From Aplidium turbinatum (taxonomy: Eukaryota; Chordata; Ascidiacea; Aplousobranchia; Polyclinidae), in the NCBI GenBank assembly GCA_918807975.1, contig OU964920.1, positions 45,413,979-45,477,978 of the forward strand: a stretch of DNA of 64,000 nucleotides, given 5' to 3'. How positions within the stretch are numbered: position 1 is the stretch's first letter; every line of letters starts with the position of its first letter. Made by a program: the position numbers and the translations under genes. The notes beneath the pieces were generated by a model. The model had not been told where the DNA came from, made no database searches, and worked only from the letters and a program-made list of their open reading frames with translations. Positions 1 to 11,847 of this stretch are shown here, one piece after another.

Positions 1-24
1 GACTAGCCGAATAGTAGCAGACCC
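1..24. repeat. Right end of a short MITE, cut by the window edge
   Basis: The first 24 bases match, with one difference, the right terminus of the complete 184-bp MITE at 55143-55326 and then diverge, as expected at an element end. The left part of this copy lies outside the window. Confidence 0.6.
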
Positions 25-1517
25 TATATAAAATCCTAAAACAAACATTTCTCTTGTGTCTTGTACGTAAACTACATAATCCTATTTGAGTTGCTGAGCT
101 TGAGTTTACTTAGTTAGGCTAGCCTACTGAATAGAAAAAAAGATGAACTTGCTGTCATGAAAGTCTTACAAGAATACAAGAAAGCTTACAAGCAAGTGTA
201 CCATGTCACATAGGCTACAATCTACAATTCTACATCTACATATGTAACAAAAAGTGTGGAATAGGAATACGCATTAGGGTGGATAAAAAAAAACGAATTT
301 TTGAGTTCAGCTTAGTGCATCTGCCAAAAGATGCAGTTTGGGCTATCTTTTACATTGGTACTTGAAAAAACATTTTTTGACCCCGTTTGACCCCTATCCA
401 AGAGCGCTCTAGTGGCCGCCAAGGCAAAATTCCTTAAATTAGCCATAATACTTTTTCTAGTGGGTGTAGGCTAATGATTTTGGTGTCTAACCCCACTAAA
501 TCAAGTCTTAGGAAGTCACTTCTGCAGTCTAAAATGATACATGGGGCAGCCAAAATTGCATAATGACATTTTTGCTCTAAAAAAGGCATTTTATGGAAAA
601 GAAATGGCATTTTTAGATATTTTGGGCAGTTTTATGGATGAAATACTAAAAAAGTGTAACCTAGGTAAAACACACGAGGATGTGACCATTTGTGTGCAAA
701 CTGGCCTCTAGTCCAATGAGGTGATATGAGGTCCAATAGACTACAGAAGCATACGATAGTGCAGCTGCATGCCGCATATATATATATTTATTTGATAGTG
801 TAAACTTAACTATTGCATTTATTACAGCTTTAGATATTGTTTATTTCAATGTTTGCAAGTATCTGATCACACTTAACTTAATTGAGTTTATATAATGTTT
901 AATAGAGGCAAAACTTGCATTTGGCTTCTGAATAAGCATCCCATTGAACACATCCTGGGTAGTGTGCACTCAACCCCCTTGTTTTTTACTTTTTTTTGTA
1001 CTATTGACTTGTAGATTTGTGAGATTGTTCCACTAGCCAAGAATCTTTGTTGGTCCAAAAATCAGTAGAATTGGGGCACATTTATGTGGGCCACCATCCC
1101 ATTCAAATTTTTAGGTTTGCCATTAAGTAAATATTGAATTACCGGTATTTTCACGCTTCTCAACAAAATTTGTATGTTTCAACAAAATAATATGCATAAA
1201 ACTTTTGCCTGTTCGACTATCTATCATACAGGGAATTAAAAGAATATGCTTGTCTATACGAGTTGTCTGTGAATTCACATTTTTTACGCGTTGGAATAGC
1301 TAAAAATACAACTCCAGTGAGCGGAAGTGGTCTAAAATTCTAATTTCACACTGGAAATAAATCAAATACCATAGAAAGTTACCAATATAGGCTAGTGAGT
1401 TTGCTACATGAAAGCCTGGTATTGAATCTGTATGTATACAGTAACTGTAAACTTTTACTAACACATTTTGTCACAGAAGGCAATGTGATCAACTAGTGTA
1501 ATCTGTGCAAGAGGATA

Positions 1518-2221
1518 TTAGTTTTTTTCCATTCTCAAATTAGGTGTGTCTTTTCTGTTAGCTTCCACTATTTGTAAAGTGTTTTGATAGTGTTCCTCGT
1601 TTCTGGCACAATGTAGGTAATCGGCGCTCAGTTTAACTCCATGTTCAGCCACATTGTAAACAGCTTTCTGGTACGACTCTGATTCAGACCATTTCTCTAC
1701 TGATAAAGGAAGAAAATCATCATTTATCTCTAAAACAGAGAAAAAGAACCAAGAGCCCTTTGTGATAAAATCTGTCAGTTTTGATTCCAGGTTGATTTCT
1801 GATGGAAAACGTGGTCCGTAGCTGGCCAGTGCCAAACCGATCTGCTGACAGTGTAAAAACAGGATCTGTAGGTTTTACATGTATAAGTTCATCAGCCATC
1901 TGATGTTTACCTCTTCCTGAACTTCAGAGCTGAACAGTGCCAGTCCAGTGGTACCATCTCAGCAGAGAGATACCAAAATTGACGTTTGAAGCTACGTTCA
2001 GCAGCATCTGATATCAACTTATGCACTGCTCCATATCTGAGAATGTTCTTGTACATAGTCAAACGGTTCCAAGGAGCATCTACAGCAACACTACACCGAA
2101 ACCAATATATACAGTAGATGAGGGAAATAAAATTCATAAGATCTTTCAGTTTACCCACTTGTGAACCTGATGTGATAGTTCCCTTAGGTAACTTAGCTAT
2201 TTGATTTTCCAGTAGCACCAA
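1518..2221 (-). pseudogene. Transposase C-terminal part, degenerate
   Basis: Two minus-strand pieces in different frames. Piece 1907-2221 contains VDAPWNRLTMYK and FKRQFWYLSAEMVPL. Piece 1518-1835 contains YNVAEHGVKLSADYL followed by EEHYQNTLQIVEANR. The same block occurs near 63.53-63.66 kb as NDAAERGVKLAHDFL and EERYQNILQVVENAR, which shows both belong to one transposase family. The pieces are separated by stops between about 1836 and 1906. The protein is not functional here. Confidence 0.75.
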
Positions 2222-2542
2222 TTAATAGGAATGAATCAATTTGGCCATCCATCTGGCCTTGTGTGTGGCCCCAGAACGGTAGAATTTCAAATTTTGTAGA
2301 CCAGGACTGATATAAGCAATGCACATTGCACAAGTTCATAAGTTATTTATAGTCGCCTGAAATGAACTTGTATTTGCTTTGTGCAAGTTGAACAACGTCA
2401 TCTTTGAGGTTCTGAATGAGATCGTGTGTTGTTACTAGAAAGCTGTTGATATCCAGTGTACTTAGCCACTGTGGAATAGAACCCCAGTTATTGCGGAGTC
2501 TTATGAAGATGCTCATTTCTGGTTATTTTAAAACCTCTAGCT

Positions 2543-2770
2543 TCAAATCTTCAAAGATACATGACACAACGATTTCACCAAAGTGATGTAAACAACCTGA
2601 CCAGAGAAGTTCCTTATCTTAAGAGCTACAGTAGAAGCAGTTTTTGCGTTTCTTTTTTTAGAGTGTTTTTGTCGTTTTTCTGCACTAAGAATCCTATTTT
2701 CTTTCCTTCTGACTTGTGCGAATAAAATAGAGTCAAATCCGGCTATTGTGGCTGTCCTGTCTGTCATCAT
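2543..2770 (-). pseudogene. Transposase N-terminal part, degenerate
   Basis: A 75-residue minus-strand frame starting MMTDRTATIAGFDSILF and rich in Lys/Arg (KRQKHSKKRNAKT). It lies on the 5' side of the C-terminal pieces inside the same inverted repeats. The assignment rests on position and on recall of related proteins in other animals, not on a search. Confidence 0.45.
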
Positions 2771-3374
2771 TCCTTTTAAGAATGATATGTCTGCAGGATT
2801 TGATATAAGCTCCTCAACAAAACACTAACATACTGATTTCGCCTGAACCCGTTGTCATGCATTTGGTGTCCATTACTGTAATGCTATGGATAATTGGATG
2901 CACAAATTAAAGGCAACATTTTTGCAATTAACTTCATACGGTAATTGTTTGCTTCAGTGTATTAACAGCAATACCTTTAGAAGCATTATGAATTTGTTTT
3001 TCTTTGCCCTTTTTTAAAAAAAACAATAAATTTCCAACTTTTTCAAGCATTTTTGCTGAATAAAGGCTCTGATGTCATTTTGCTAGCCCATAGATGATTT
3101 TAGACTGCAGAAATGACTTCCCAAGACTTGATTTAGTGGGGATAGACACCAAAACCACTAGCCTGCACCCACTAGAAAAAAAATTATAGTCAATTTAAGG
3201 AATTTTGCCTCGGCGGTCACTAGAGCGCTCTTGGATAGGGGTCAAACGGGGTCAAAAAATGTTTTTTCAAGTACCAATGTAAAAGATAGCCCAAACTGCA
3301 TCTTTTGGCAGATGCACTAAGCTGAACCTAAAAATTCGTTTTTTTTGATCCACCCTAATACGCATGCCTATAAT

Positions 3375-4508
3375 TAGAGCTCGACCGATATCACCTTTTC
3401 AGGCCGATATTTATGAAATTTTTAGGCCGATACCGATATATATCAGCTACGAAAAGGTTGTTACCAACAAAGTTATTAAGCAACAAACCAGTCCAAGAAA
3501 GTTTATGCATTAGTTGTTGTAATGGAAAAATCATTCTTAACACTAATCACAAAAAAACACCAAACAAAAAAGAAACAACCCAGGCCTCGAAATTCGTTTT
3601 TGCTGAAGACGGACAAACGTGTCTGATCTGAATTCTTCGATGCCGTCCGGTCTGAATTCTTCTCCATTTAAGAGCTATGGCTACGATTTGTAAGGCTTTT
3701 TAAAATTTCAGCGAAGGCTTTCATCAGACCAATGAGGTGCGCTTGGAGAGTCAAAGCGCAGTGTAGCTGCAATACGACGCATAACTGATTAACTTCCACC
3801 GAACAAGGTCGTGTGGCTTCTTGCGTCACAATGCTCTGGTCGGAAAACTTCTACAATGATGACTACTATTTTCTTCTGTGCAAAGTTTCACTAGGATTTT
3901 TTTTGGGTTTATTTTTGCATGTCATGTGAGCGAAAGTTAATTTTCCCTGGGCCTTTTCTTTCTTACTGACTGTAATACCAAAACTTGACAAATTTTGCTG
4001 CATCTTGCTGTGATAGCCTACTCGTATGATCTAATTTTGTAACGAATCTTGCCTTATCAATATCACTCGGAGATCAAAGCCAGACAACATTGTGACGTGA
4101 GACTTGAAATAAGTTGCACGTGATTAGTGTAGAAGTAGGCCTACACCGGCGCTCCCATCGATTCTTAGCGAAAACTTCACCTTTGTTACACTGATTCAAT
4201 GTCATCAATCGTTGAAGCAACGTAAAACTCGAAAGTTTTCCTGCTTGATGGGAAGCTAAGGGATACTATTAACATTTTCTATAGATGCGCGCACTAGAAT
4301 GGGCGGGAAATCATATTCTCGCAACAATTGTTCGTGCTATACAAGCACGTTTGAGCAACTTGTGTTTCTTCAAAAGGCATGTATGGCTGGTTTTGAGTTT
4401 GCTTTTGCTGGTCGATGTTTATCGGCGAAAAATAGCCGATAAAATATATCGGCTACACCTGATATCGGCCGATATATATCGGCTGACCGATACATCGGTC
4501 GAGCTCTA
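3375..4508. mobile_element. hAT-type MITE, TAGAGCTCGACCGATA termini
   Basis: The inverted ends are TAGAGCTCGACCGATA and TATCGGTCGAGCTCTA, with arrays of CCGATA/TATCGG motifs inside each end. The 8-bp TSD CCTATAAT is exact at 3367-3374 and 4509-4516. It sits only 17 bp from the previous transposon. No transposase is visible; it carries an insert related to the element at 43980-44962. Confidence 0.88.
3581..4345 (-). repeat. Insert related to the hAT element at 43980-44962
   Basis: It begins CAGGCCTCGAAATTCGTTTT, the reverse complement of the right end of the 43980-44962 element, and runs in the opposite orientation. Shared blocks include the Tyr-rich stretch near 3780-3850 and the GCGCGCA block near 4287. 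The far end is not cleanly defined, so the outer limit is approximate. Confidence 0.6.
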
Positions 4509-4516
4509 CCTATAAT

Positions 4517-5125
4517 GAATTGATTTTACTTCGAAAAATGTGCATAATATGTTTAACCCTTCAATTTAATAAGCTAGAAATAAGTTCCAACAAAACTAAA
4601 GTTGTGGAATCTTTGTATTTGAATAAGTTCATGTCTAGTGATAATGTATATAGCATTATAGCAACTGCTTTTGAATATGGATTCTTCTCAAAGATATACA
4701 AAATTGGCTATGATACTAATATTAAGTTTGCAAGTTAATCTCTTCTAAATGCAATTGTAAACCTTTTGAATATGTTTAAATATGTTGCTACAACAGTGTT
4801 TTGTTGCAGTTGAGGTAAATTATGTTAAAGAAGAAAAAAAACTTCATAAATTTCAGTTTTTAGAAAATAATTATATAAACGAAGAGACATAGTACTCACT
4901 TAATCTGGAAAAAAGGTTGATGGTAACATGTTTAAACTAATTAGAAGCTTTGAAACATTTTTGCAAGTGCTTTTATCAAGGACTGACAAAATAATAATGA
5001 ACAAAAACTTGATAGACAGTATAGAACAAACTAATAAAAATATATGAAATATAGAAAAATTAGATGTGAAAATAAAAATAAAATATTAAAAGCTTTAAAT
5101 ACGATGAATATAAAAATAATTCAAC
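4517..5125 (-). other. GRK2/3 intron 1, AT-rich
   Basis: No coding sequence or repeat was recognised. The second GRK exon, which would encode residues after Ser38, was not found anywhere to the left in this window, so intron 1 is longer than 5.1 kb. Confidence 0.6.
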
Positions 5126-5238
5126 CTTGGGTCTGGAAGTTGCATTCGCTTAATGGCACGGTTTCCAGGAGTTCCTTTGCTCTTCTCCATGGCCATCAGG
5201 TAGCTGACATCAGCTAAGACTGCTTCAAGATCAGCCAT
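5126..5238 (-). CDS. GRK2: G-protein-coupled receptor kinase 2/3, first coding exon
   Basis: The minus strand reads ATG then [19 protein letters not shown], continuing to LPDP: 37 codons plus AG, then a donor site AAG|GTTGAA. The first 21 residues are nearly identical to the N-termini of human GRK2/GRK3 and fly Gprk1, whose N-terminal helix docks on the activated receptor. The phase-2 break falls inside the codon for Ser38, consistent with the family's exon structure. The rest of the protein (RGS-homology, kinase and PH domains) must lie left of the window. The ATG is the first in the exon and matches the conserved start. GRK2-type kinases phosphorylate agonist-occupied receptors at the plasma membrane. 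GRK2 cannot be told from GRK3 here, and an invertebrate would have one gene for both. Confidence 0.93.
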
Positions 5239-6004
5239 CTTGATTAATACGATTCAAAACCCCGGATTAAACGCAAAATACTGTTTCAGTTTTTGACATT
5301 GACACAATGTATCTTACTAAACCTTTTTTATGACATAATTTCAACAGTTAAGCTCAAACGGACATCTGAAGCATATGATTACAGTCAGTGCTAGATACAT
5401 AACAATTAAGATAAAAGACTACGATTTATTAAGGTACTTTACAATAGTTTTGCTTTAGATTATTTGGGTTAAACAATCAGGAGTCTACACAAAGGTGGAG
5501 AAACAGAATAACTTTCATTTAAGACAATATTTATCTTTGGATGAGAAACACTTTTCAGTGACAGACGTTTCTCATGAGTTGACAGTTTGAATGTTCCCCT
5601 TGTTTATCCACTAGCTGTTGCTAGAGAGTGTGCTGCTCATTTGAATAATCATGACTTGGTTTCACAGCTTTTCCATCTGCCTCTCATTGGCTTAGAGTCT
5701 TTGGTCATCATCCAAAGAAGGATCTGGGTGGGCGGCGGGCCTTCAAAATGGTTCAATAAACAATATAAATTATTAAGCTCAGAATCCTTTGTGAATTAAT
5801 CCTATCCTTCAGAAACCTGACATTAGGTCAAACATAAAAATAATTAGAGGCTTTCTCAGTCCAATGATAAAGTTTCAAACTGATTAAACTATCCAACCAA
5901 ATAATATATTTCTCTATCAAATACTTGACCCGTTGTGCTGCGTAATCATTTCATACGTAAGCAGGATAAGCAGTTTTTCAATGCTTAGATCACTTAGATC
6001 AGAC
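5239..6004 (-). promoter_or_regulatory. 5' UTR and presumed promoter side of GRK2/3
   Basis: This lies immediately upstream of the GRK2/3 start on the minus strand. No TATA box or clear core promoter could be assigned. It contains a 28-bp SINE-A tail match (5846-5873) and is otherwise featureless. Confidence 0.3.
5846..5873 (+). repeat. SINE-A tail fragment
   Basis: AGAGGCTTTCTCAGTCC followed by ATGATAAAG matches the 3' module of the SINE-A copies at 15.6 and 16.5 kb and the fragment at 49.39 kb. Confidence 0.45.
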
Positions 6005-6902
6005 CAGCATTTCTCAACAGGAGGGCCATGGAAAAATTTTGAGGTGGGTCACATACCTATTTAAAACTCTGTCAGAGTTATTGAATAATTTAATTTCATT
6101 TGTGTTACTTGTGTGTTTCGTTTAGTTGTTTTGATTGTAGTAACAACGAATGATGGTGCTGTAATTTGCTGCAGAGTGGTAATTTTCATTCTAATTATTG
6201 AAATAATAATTTCGGTGGCATGATGTGATTAATGTCGTCTGTTGCATAATATACGCCATACGGACGTTGATTTTAAGCAACTACAACAGTGTGGTTCATA
6301 CAGGGAGCCACTTGACTCCATAAGGAGCAATTTTTAACTTAAAGGGAAATAATCGTATTGGAAGGAATGTAAATGAAATGTAAATTTGTCGAAATTAATC
6401 TATTATTATTTGACACGGATAATTAATTTATTTATGACTGAGCGTGAGCACAGTTTTAGATGGATGAAATAGACTACTTTGTGATTACAATCAAATCATA
6501 GCCTAACTGAAAGGGTACCCTACAGAAACTTCTGCTGATCTGTTTTTCTTTTTGTGAATGATTGTGAAGAGGGTTGACAATACTTGAGGCTTTCAAAGGA
6601 GGAATATGGCATAAATGTTGAGAACCACTGTAACTACAAGTAGATCAACAGGCCTCGAAATATCCGGCGGTCATGACCTCCGGAATAACCTCAAATGCCT
6701 GCTGAAGCTGACTCATTGGTCGGTCATAAATGACCGCCGCAAAATTCTTGACAAAAATAGAGCTAATGCAGCAAAAATATATTATAAATTTGAATTGTTA
6801 CAATTGTTTGTTTAACGCGAACAAATACGAAGCTGAAACAATAATATTACCGGAAATTGCTTTAAAGATCACATTAGAGTGGCGTGGTTATACTGGTTAA
6901 AC

Positions 6903-8050
6903 CAGTGGTTCCCAACCTTTTTTTGGCTGTTACCCTAATCTCCACCCTGAAGTGAGCCAATTACCCCCACGATCAATTTTCAAAAACAAAAATGTTTATT
7001 GCTATGTATTTCAAAGGGCTAACTATGACAATCAAAATGCAATACAATACTGAATACAAGATAACAATGCGTGGTAAACATTCAATGCGAAGGTCAGGCC
7101 TGGACTTCAGGCGCCAGCTTTGTGATCCTGGGCTTTGTGGTAGGCTACTGAGGACAATTCTTGTGTCGCTTCGACATCCTGGCGATTGCGCTTCTTTGTC
7201 TTCCTTCCCAAGACAGTTAAAAATCCTTGTTCACAGCGATACGTTGTTGAAAAAGATGTCAGGATATTTAATGCCCGTGTCGCTAATGTTGGTGCGTCCT
7301 GGAGTCTGCTAAACCAGAAGGTTTCTAAGCCTTTCCCATTGAAATCAAGTTTCAATGCTTTGTTCATTCGGAGAGTGATAAATTCTTCTTTGGCCGAAAA
7401 GTCGTCATCATCCACCTGGCTGTCATCACATGTGAAGGGCTCAGTGCACCATTGAAAACTAGCCGTGTTCAAATTCGGAAAGTAGTTGTCCATCTTCTTG
7501 GCTAGCTGGCCTAAGTGGTCAGCTATGTCCTTCTTCAACGCCGCTGTCAACTCAAGTCCATTGCCTCCGAGATACATGTCAAACGTCTAAAACTGTGCTT
7601 CTTCCAACTCGCTTGTTCCACAATTTAACCTTTGCGATAAATGCTGCTCCGGCTACTTTGGTGTCGATCACAGTTACATTCTTGCCTTGAATTAAAAGAT
7701 TGCCTTTGTTCGATTCACCAAAGATATCAGCCAGGTAGCACAGCTGGGAAATCCACTGTTGGTTAGAGAAGTATTCAGTCAAGTCGGACTTCTTTTCTAT
7801 CAGAAAAACATGGACAGCCTCACGAAGTTCGACCAGGCGGGTTATCCTTTGCCATGAGACAGCCATCGTACTTCTGTGTGGTACAGTAATACTTCGTATA
7901 TATTTCTCCCATCTTCTTGCACAGTTCCTTGTAAAGACGACTGTTCCATTCCTTCGCTTTTATAAAGTTTACAACCTCCGGTCTCGTTACCCGCCGAAAA
8001 CAGGTAAATTACCCCCCGGGGGTAATTTACCCCCAGGTTGGGAAACACTG
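6903..8050 (-). mobile_element. hAT element with ZBED5/SCAND3-like transposase remnant
   Basis: The termini CAGTGGTTCCCAACCTTTTT and GGTTGGGAAACACTG are hAT-Charlie-like. The 8-bp TSD GGTTAAAC is exact at 6895-6902 and 8051-8058. The minus-strand transposase remnant occupies 7107-7910. This is the innermost of up to three nested insertions upstream of GRK2/3. Confidence 0.92.
7107..7910 (-). pseudogene. hAT transposase, ZBED5/SCAND3/FAM200 type, broken
   Basis: Three minus-strand frames make up the C-terminal half. About 7850-7910 resembles the family block ending in 'LSHGKG'. Frame 7579-7866 has VELREAVHVFL and WISQLCYLADIF. Frame 7107-7577 has MDNYFPNL, LETFWFSRL, ALNILTSFSTTYRCEQGF and KTKKRNR, the hAT dimerisation block ending in the CEQGFS-type motif. 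Frame breaks lie near 7578 and 7850, and the N-terminal BED finger is absent. This was a cut-and-paste transposase; the copy is dead. Confidence 0.85.
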
Positions 8051-8570
8051 GGTTAAACAATACTTGAGGCTTGTACTGGTTAAACGAGCTGATGGCAAAA
8101 GTAGCCATTTTTACATCATTTTAACGCCCTGCAATGTTGCCTTGAAATAAAGTTGTCTCAACTTTTCGGCAGGATATGTATTCTAATTTTAACAATGAGG
8201 ATTATTGCGTTACATTGATCGTTTGTTAAAAAGAAACGTCACAGAGTAATCAAGTCTCCGCTGGGTTCCGCACGTGCTTAGGCAAATGTGGCGACCTTAC
8301 TCACGCTGATACAGTTCAGGCAAAAAATATGTACGGTTGAGATATTAAATGTCTGCTGAAAGGGCCAGTCCGGTAGGACATGCTTGACCGCCGGAAAAAA
8401 GTACAAATTTTGAGGACTGGATCAATAATGTTCAGGAGCAAGCATCTCATTGATGCACACCTTGCACGGTTGAATAAATAAATCTGTTTTGAAATATATT
8501 CTGCTGTTTTTCTCGCATAAACAGTTAGTGGGCCAGGAAAGAAAATATGTTGAGAACCACTGGATTAGAT

Positions 8571-9112
8571 TATAGTTTTGTCATTTTATTGTATGTTACT
8601 CTAGCTTTTCTTACATAATACATGCAAAATTACTTTTTCTTTTGCAAAATTACTATATGCAACGAGTCACATACCGGTATCGTAGTAAAAAACATTTGCT
8701 ATTTAATTTTCATTTGTTACAATGTTAATTGTTGTGGTGTTGTTCAGCTATGTTTGCTTATGGTTAAAAAAAGCAATAGTACAATTCTAAAAACTTGAAA
8801 ACGCATAGGCCTATCAAAAAAGTAAGTTAATTTTTCAGAATTTATATGAGGAAAAAATAAAACAACAAAACGAAAATAAAAAATAGACAGTTTTTATGTT
8901 GATGCCCTTAATGCTATACCCTGGTGCATTATCAAAAGTGCTGATCGCCTTAAGGGGAACAGTGGAACACTCTTGGTGCATTAACTTATCAAGAAGAGGC
9001 AAGGTAGACAAAGAAAACCGATGTAGAGATCAAAAAGTTAACACAACTTTCAGATTGCGTATACCCTATACCATACGCAGTCCAGAGTTACTGCCAGAGT
9101 AGACCAAAAGTG
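8571..9112. other. Intergenic, no feature recognised
   Basis: AT-rich DNA without convincing coding or repeat structure. Confidence 0.5.
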
Positions 9113-9713
9113 ACCAAACGAGGGTTGCCAGATTTGATGGTTGTAGCAAGTTCAACAAAAATAAGATGAAAGTTAAAACAAAACCTTGCGACAAATATCA
9201 TTGTTGTGTTTGAATAAACAAATTGTTTGAAACAAGACATCGCTTAGAATGTTTGAACCATGGCAAGCTGAATTGCAAACATAAGCTGCTTGTTTGAGTC
9301 GTAGTTGATAAACTGCATAATATTCTACCCATTTGCGAGTTTTCTCAAACCAATTTCGAAACGGCATGCCTCTTGCAATAGCAGTAACTTCTGGACGGCT
9401 ACAACGGAGTAGCAGTTTAAAAGTTACTGCCAGACTATAAGCTGCAAGAGCTGCCAGGGTGCTAGGCGCGTCGGCAAAGGAGTCAAAAGCGAAAATTTTG
9501 GAACTAAGCTAAATTAACCTGTTGCTCTCAAACGGGTGCTAAGTGTTCAGGGGTGAAGTAGGTTGCATCCCTCTCAAACTAAGGCATAATTTTTCAGTTA
9601 AATTTAATCCATGCTTAAAATTATCACTGTGACTTATTGAATGGTTAGAACTTTAATTATTTTTCCAAAAAAATTAATGAAATATTTGGCAACCCTGGTC
9701 ACTTCTAGACTGC
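9113..9713. repeat. Possible MITE with AGGGTTGCCA inverted ends
   Basis: AGGGTTGCCAGATTT near 9121 and AAATATTTGGCAACCCT near 9681 are inverted. Both are followed outward by AGTGACC-like sequence, also inverted. No clean TSD was found. Confidence 0.35.
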
Positions 9714-9875
9714 AGTGACTTCTGGACCGCTACACAGAAACACAAAATCTTACCACAAAGCCGTTTCAAAACGCAATGCACCAGGCCTTGCAAGACTAAC
9801 AAAAATGGTACAGAGTGCAGTACAAGTTGAAACAGCATAGAAATTACCGATAATAACCACTACGGTACTTTAGAG

Positions 9876-11086
9876 CAGGGGTCACCAACCTTTTTTTCAC
9901 GCGGGCCACTTTGACACTAAGGAGAGCTGTGGCGGGCCGCACTAATAAAATTTTAAGTAGGTTGATTCTTATACTAAAAAAGATTAAAGAACGCATTTCG
10001 TACCCAGTATCCAGCGTTACATTTTGTTAATATTTATCTTAGAATACCGCAGCAACAAAATTAGTCAAACAACGCTACTGCCAGTCTAAGCTCCTTCAAC
10101 AACACTTTTGACTTTTTTAACAATTCCTAATAAACGAGGCCATTTGTTTTGCGCACATAGCGAGGCGAGCGGTTTCATCAGAATATTCATTGCCAAGCAA
10201 GAGTACGGTGTTGTTACTTTGCTTTACAAAAGATATCTTGCAAGTTGCAATTAACAACAGTTTCAGTAAACAAGGAAATGTTTGACACATTGCAATACAG
10301 GCAACACTAGTGACCTGCAAACATATCAGCGAAAAATAGGCTTCAATAACAAGAAGAAACCAGGCACCATGAAACAAACGCTTGTGGAAATCAAGAAAAA
10401 ACGCTTCTATTGTAACTCATGAACAGTGGTTTCCTTTAAAAAAGCAATGAGTTGGCTTTTCATCCTTTTTGTGAGAGTCTATAAAACCGTCTTTCTTTGA
10501 TTAATTATTATTAGACAACTGTCACTTGCGGTGCTTATCAGCATGGCAAGAATTGTTGATTGACAACATTTTGCAGTAGCCTACTAAGCTAAATATTTTC
10601 ATAATACAGCCAGAAAAAGGCTTTAAATTTATATACAATATTTTGCCAATTTATTATAAATTGAGTTGGCACACCGATCTATTTTGCCAACAAAAACTTG
10701 CATAAACAGAACACTGCTTGTGAAACACAATAAACATGAAACGCACACTAGTGTTTACATGGCATTTACAAACTTAAAATAAGCAACCTTATGCTCACAG
10801 ACAATTTCGAAACCAGACGTTTTAATCAACCACTGGGACAGTGTAGCTGGACGTCTCATTGGAATAATTTTAAGCGACCCCTACCTAGAACAACAATCTA
10901 ATTGGTCGGTCGGTGGTAGAATCGCATGTAAAGCGAAAATATGCTTCCCGAAAAGTATATTTTGCCTTCATGCTCTTTAACTCCACAAGAAAAGTATTTT
11001 TGGTTATACTTGTGCGCTGATACCTTCCGCGGGCCGCACATAGCAGCATGGCGGGCCGCATGCGGCCCGCCAGTTGGTGACCGCTG
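9876..11086. mobile_element. hAT-type element, CAGGGGTCACCAACC termini
   Basis: The left end is CAGGGGTCACCAACCTTTTT and the right end GGCCCGCCAGTTGGTGACCG + CTG, both with GCGGGCC-rich inner parts. The 8-bp TSD is CTTTAGAG (9868-9875) against CTTTAAAG (11087-11094). No transposase was recognised. Confidence 0.85.
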
Positions 11087-11153
11087 CTTTAAAGGAATGA
11101 TAAGCTACGTACCAAACCATAATAAACCACCAACAAGGACCAAGATATATTAG

Positions 11154-11699
11154 GGGCAACACTAAAAGGCGGAAACGCGGAAATAAGCGCTTAAAACTGC
11201 CTACAGCTCAAGAGAAGACATTTTGTAAAGTTGAAACGATAGTAAAGTACAAGTAGAAGTTAAACAACGACTTTAATTTATTATGAGAAACAACACTTTC
11301 AAATGTGTTACATTAGATTGGTTTTTGAGTAAGTAAAAAACTCAACCAAATAAAAATATATATACAGTACGCCGAGTACGGTACTATTACGAAATCTCAT
11401 ATATTTGCTTTTTGTCATAAAGTATATTCACAAAATTGGACTGCATTCTTATTAAGGAAAATTGGACTGCATTTAGGAAATTGGACTGCATTTAAGACTG
11501 CATTCTTATTTTTTAAAAGTAAAATGCAAATGTTGCAACATTTCATTCTTTCATAATGGAGTTATCGCTATGTTAAACAATATGGACACCAAGATCGTAT
11601 TTCTGCGTTTTCTACATCGGTGTTAAAGCGCTACTTCTGCAGACAATACGCCATTTCACGCTCGGCTTATTTCCGCGTTTCCGCATTTTAGTGTTGCCC
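11154..11699. mobile_element. 546-bp MITE with exact 9-bp TSD (Mutator-like)
   Basis: The inverted ends are GGGCAACACTAAAA with an adjoining CGGAAACGCGGAAATAAGC block. The TSD ATATATTAG is exact at 11145-11153 and 11700-11708. A 9-bp TSD is typical of Mutator-superfamily elements. Confidence 0.82.
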
Positions 11700-11847
11700 A
11701 TATATTAGATTAGACCAACTTCTAAAGTTTCTGCATGCTCAATATTGGTACACTAAGACAATATTTTCTAGAGTGCCACCTGACTTTGGTTATCTTTCAG
11801 GTCCCTTGTTGTCATCTTTGCTTTGCGAATACAATTTTTCTTACCGG

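Larger units (their letters stand above)
275..3357 (-). mobile_element. 3.1-kb DNA transposon with long terminal inverted repeats and 8-bp TSD
   Basis: Both ends begin TAGGGTGGAT and the inverted repeats run about 265 bp (275-541 against 3091-3357). The flanking 8 bp, ATACGCAT, is repeated exactly at 267-274 and 3358-3365. An 8-bp TSD and TAGGG terminus fit the hAT superfamily, but the encoded protein belongs to a family with DTTSSNT, CRHH and AERGVKL motifs seen more fully at 62.4-63.7 kb, whose superfamily I cannot fix. Only the N-terminal (2543-2770) and C-terminal (1518-2221) parts of the transposase remain on the minus strand. The central catalytic part is missing, so this is an internally deleted copy inside GRK2/3 intron 1. 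Confidence 0.85.
6649..8419. mobile_element. hAT-type element, CAGGCCTCGAAAT terminus, interrupted
   Basis: The left end is CAGGCCTCGAAATATCCGGC; the right end is a diverged inverted copy ending TTTTGAGGACTG. GGCGGTCATGACC-like motifs lie inside both ends. GATCAA is repeated directly at both borders (6643-6648, 8420-8425). It is interrupted by the 6903-8050 element. Confidence 0.65.
6005..8562. mobile_element. Possible outer hAT element enclosing two others
   Basis: The left end CAGCATTTCTCAAC and right end GTTGAGAACCACTG are inverted. The flanks GATCAGAC (5997-6004) and GATTAGAT (8563-8570) agree at 6 of 8 positions. A second right-end-like copy, GTTGAGAACCACTG at about 6617-6630, makes the true end uncertain. 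It encloses the elements at 6649-8419 and 6903-8050. Confidence 0.4.
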
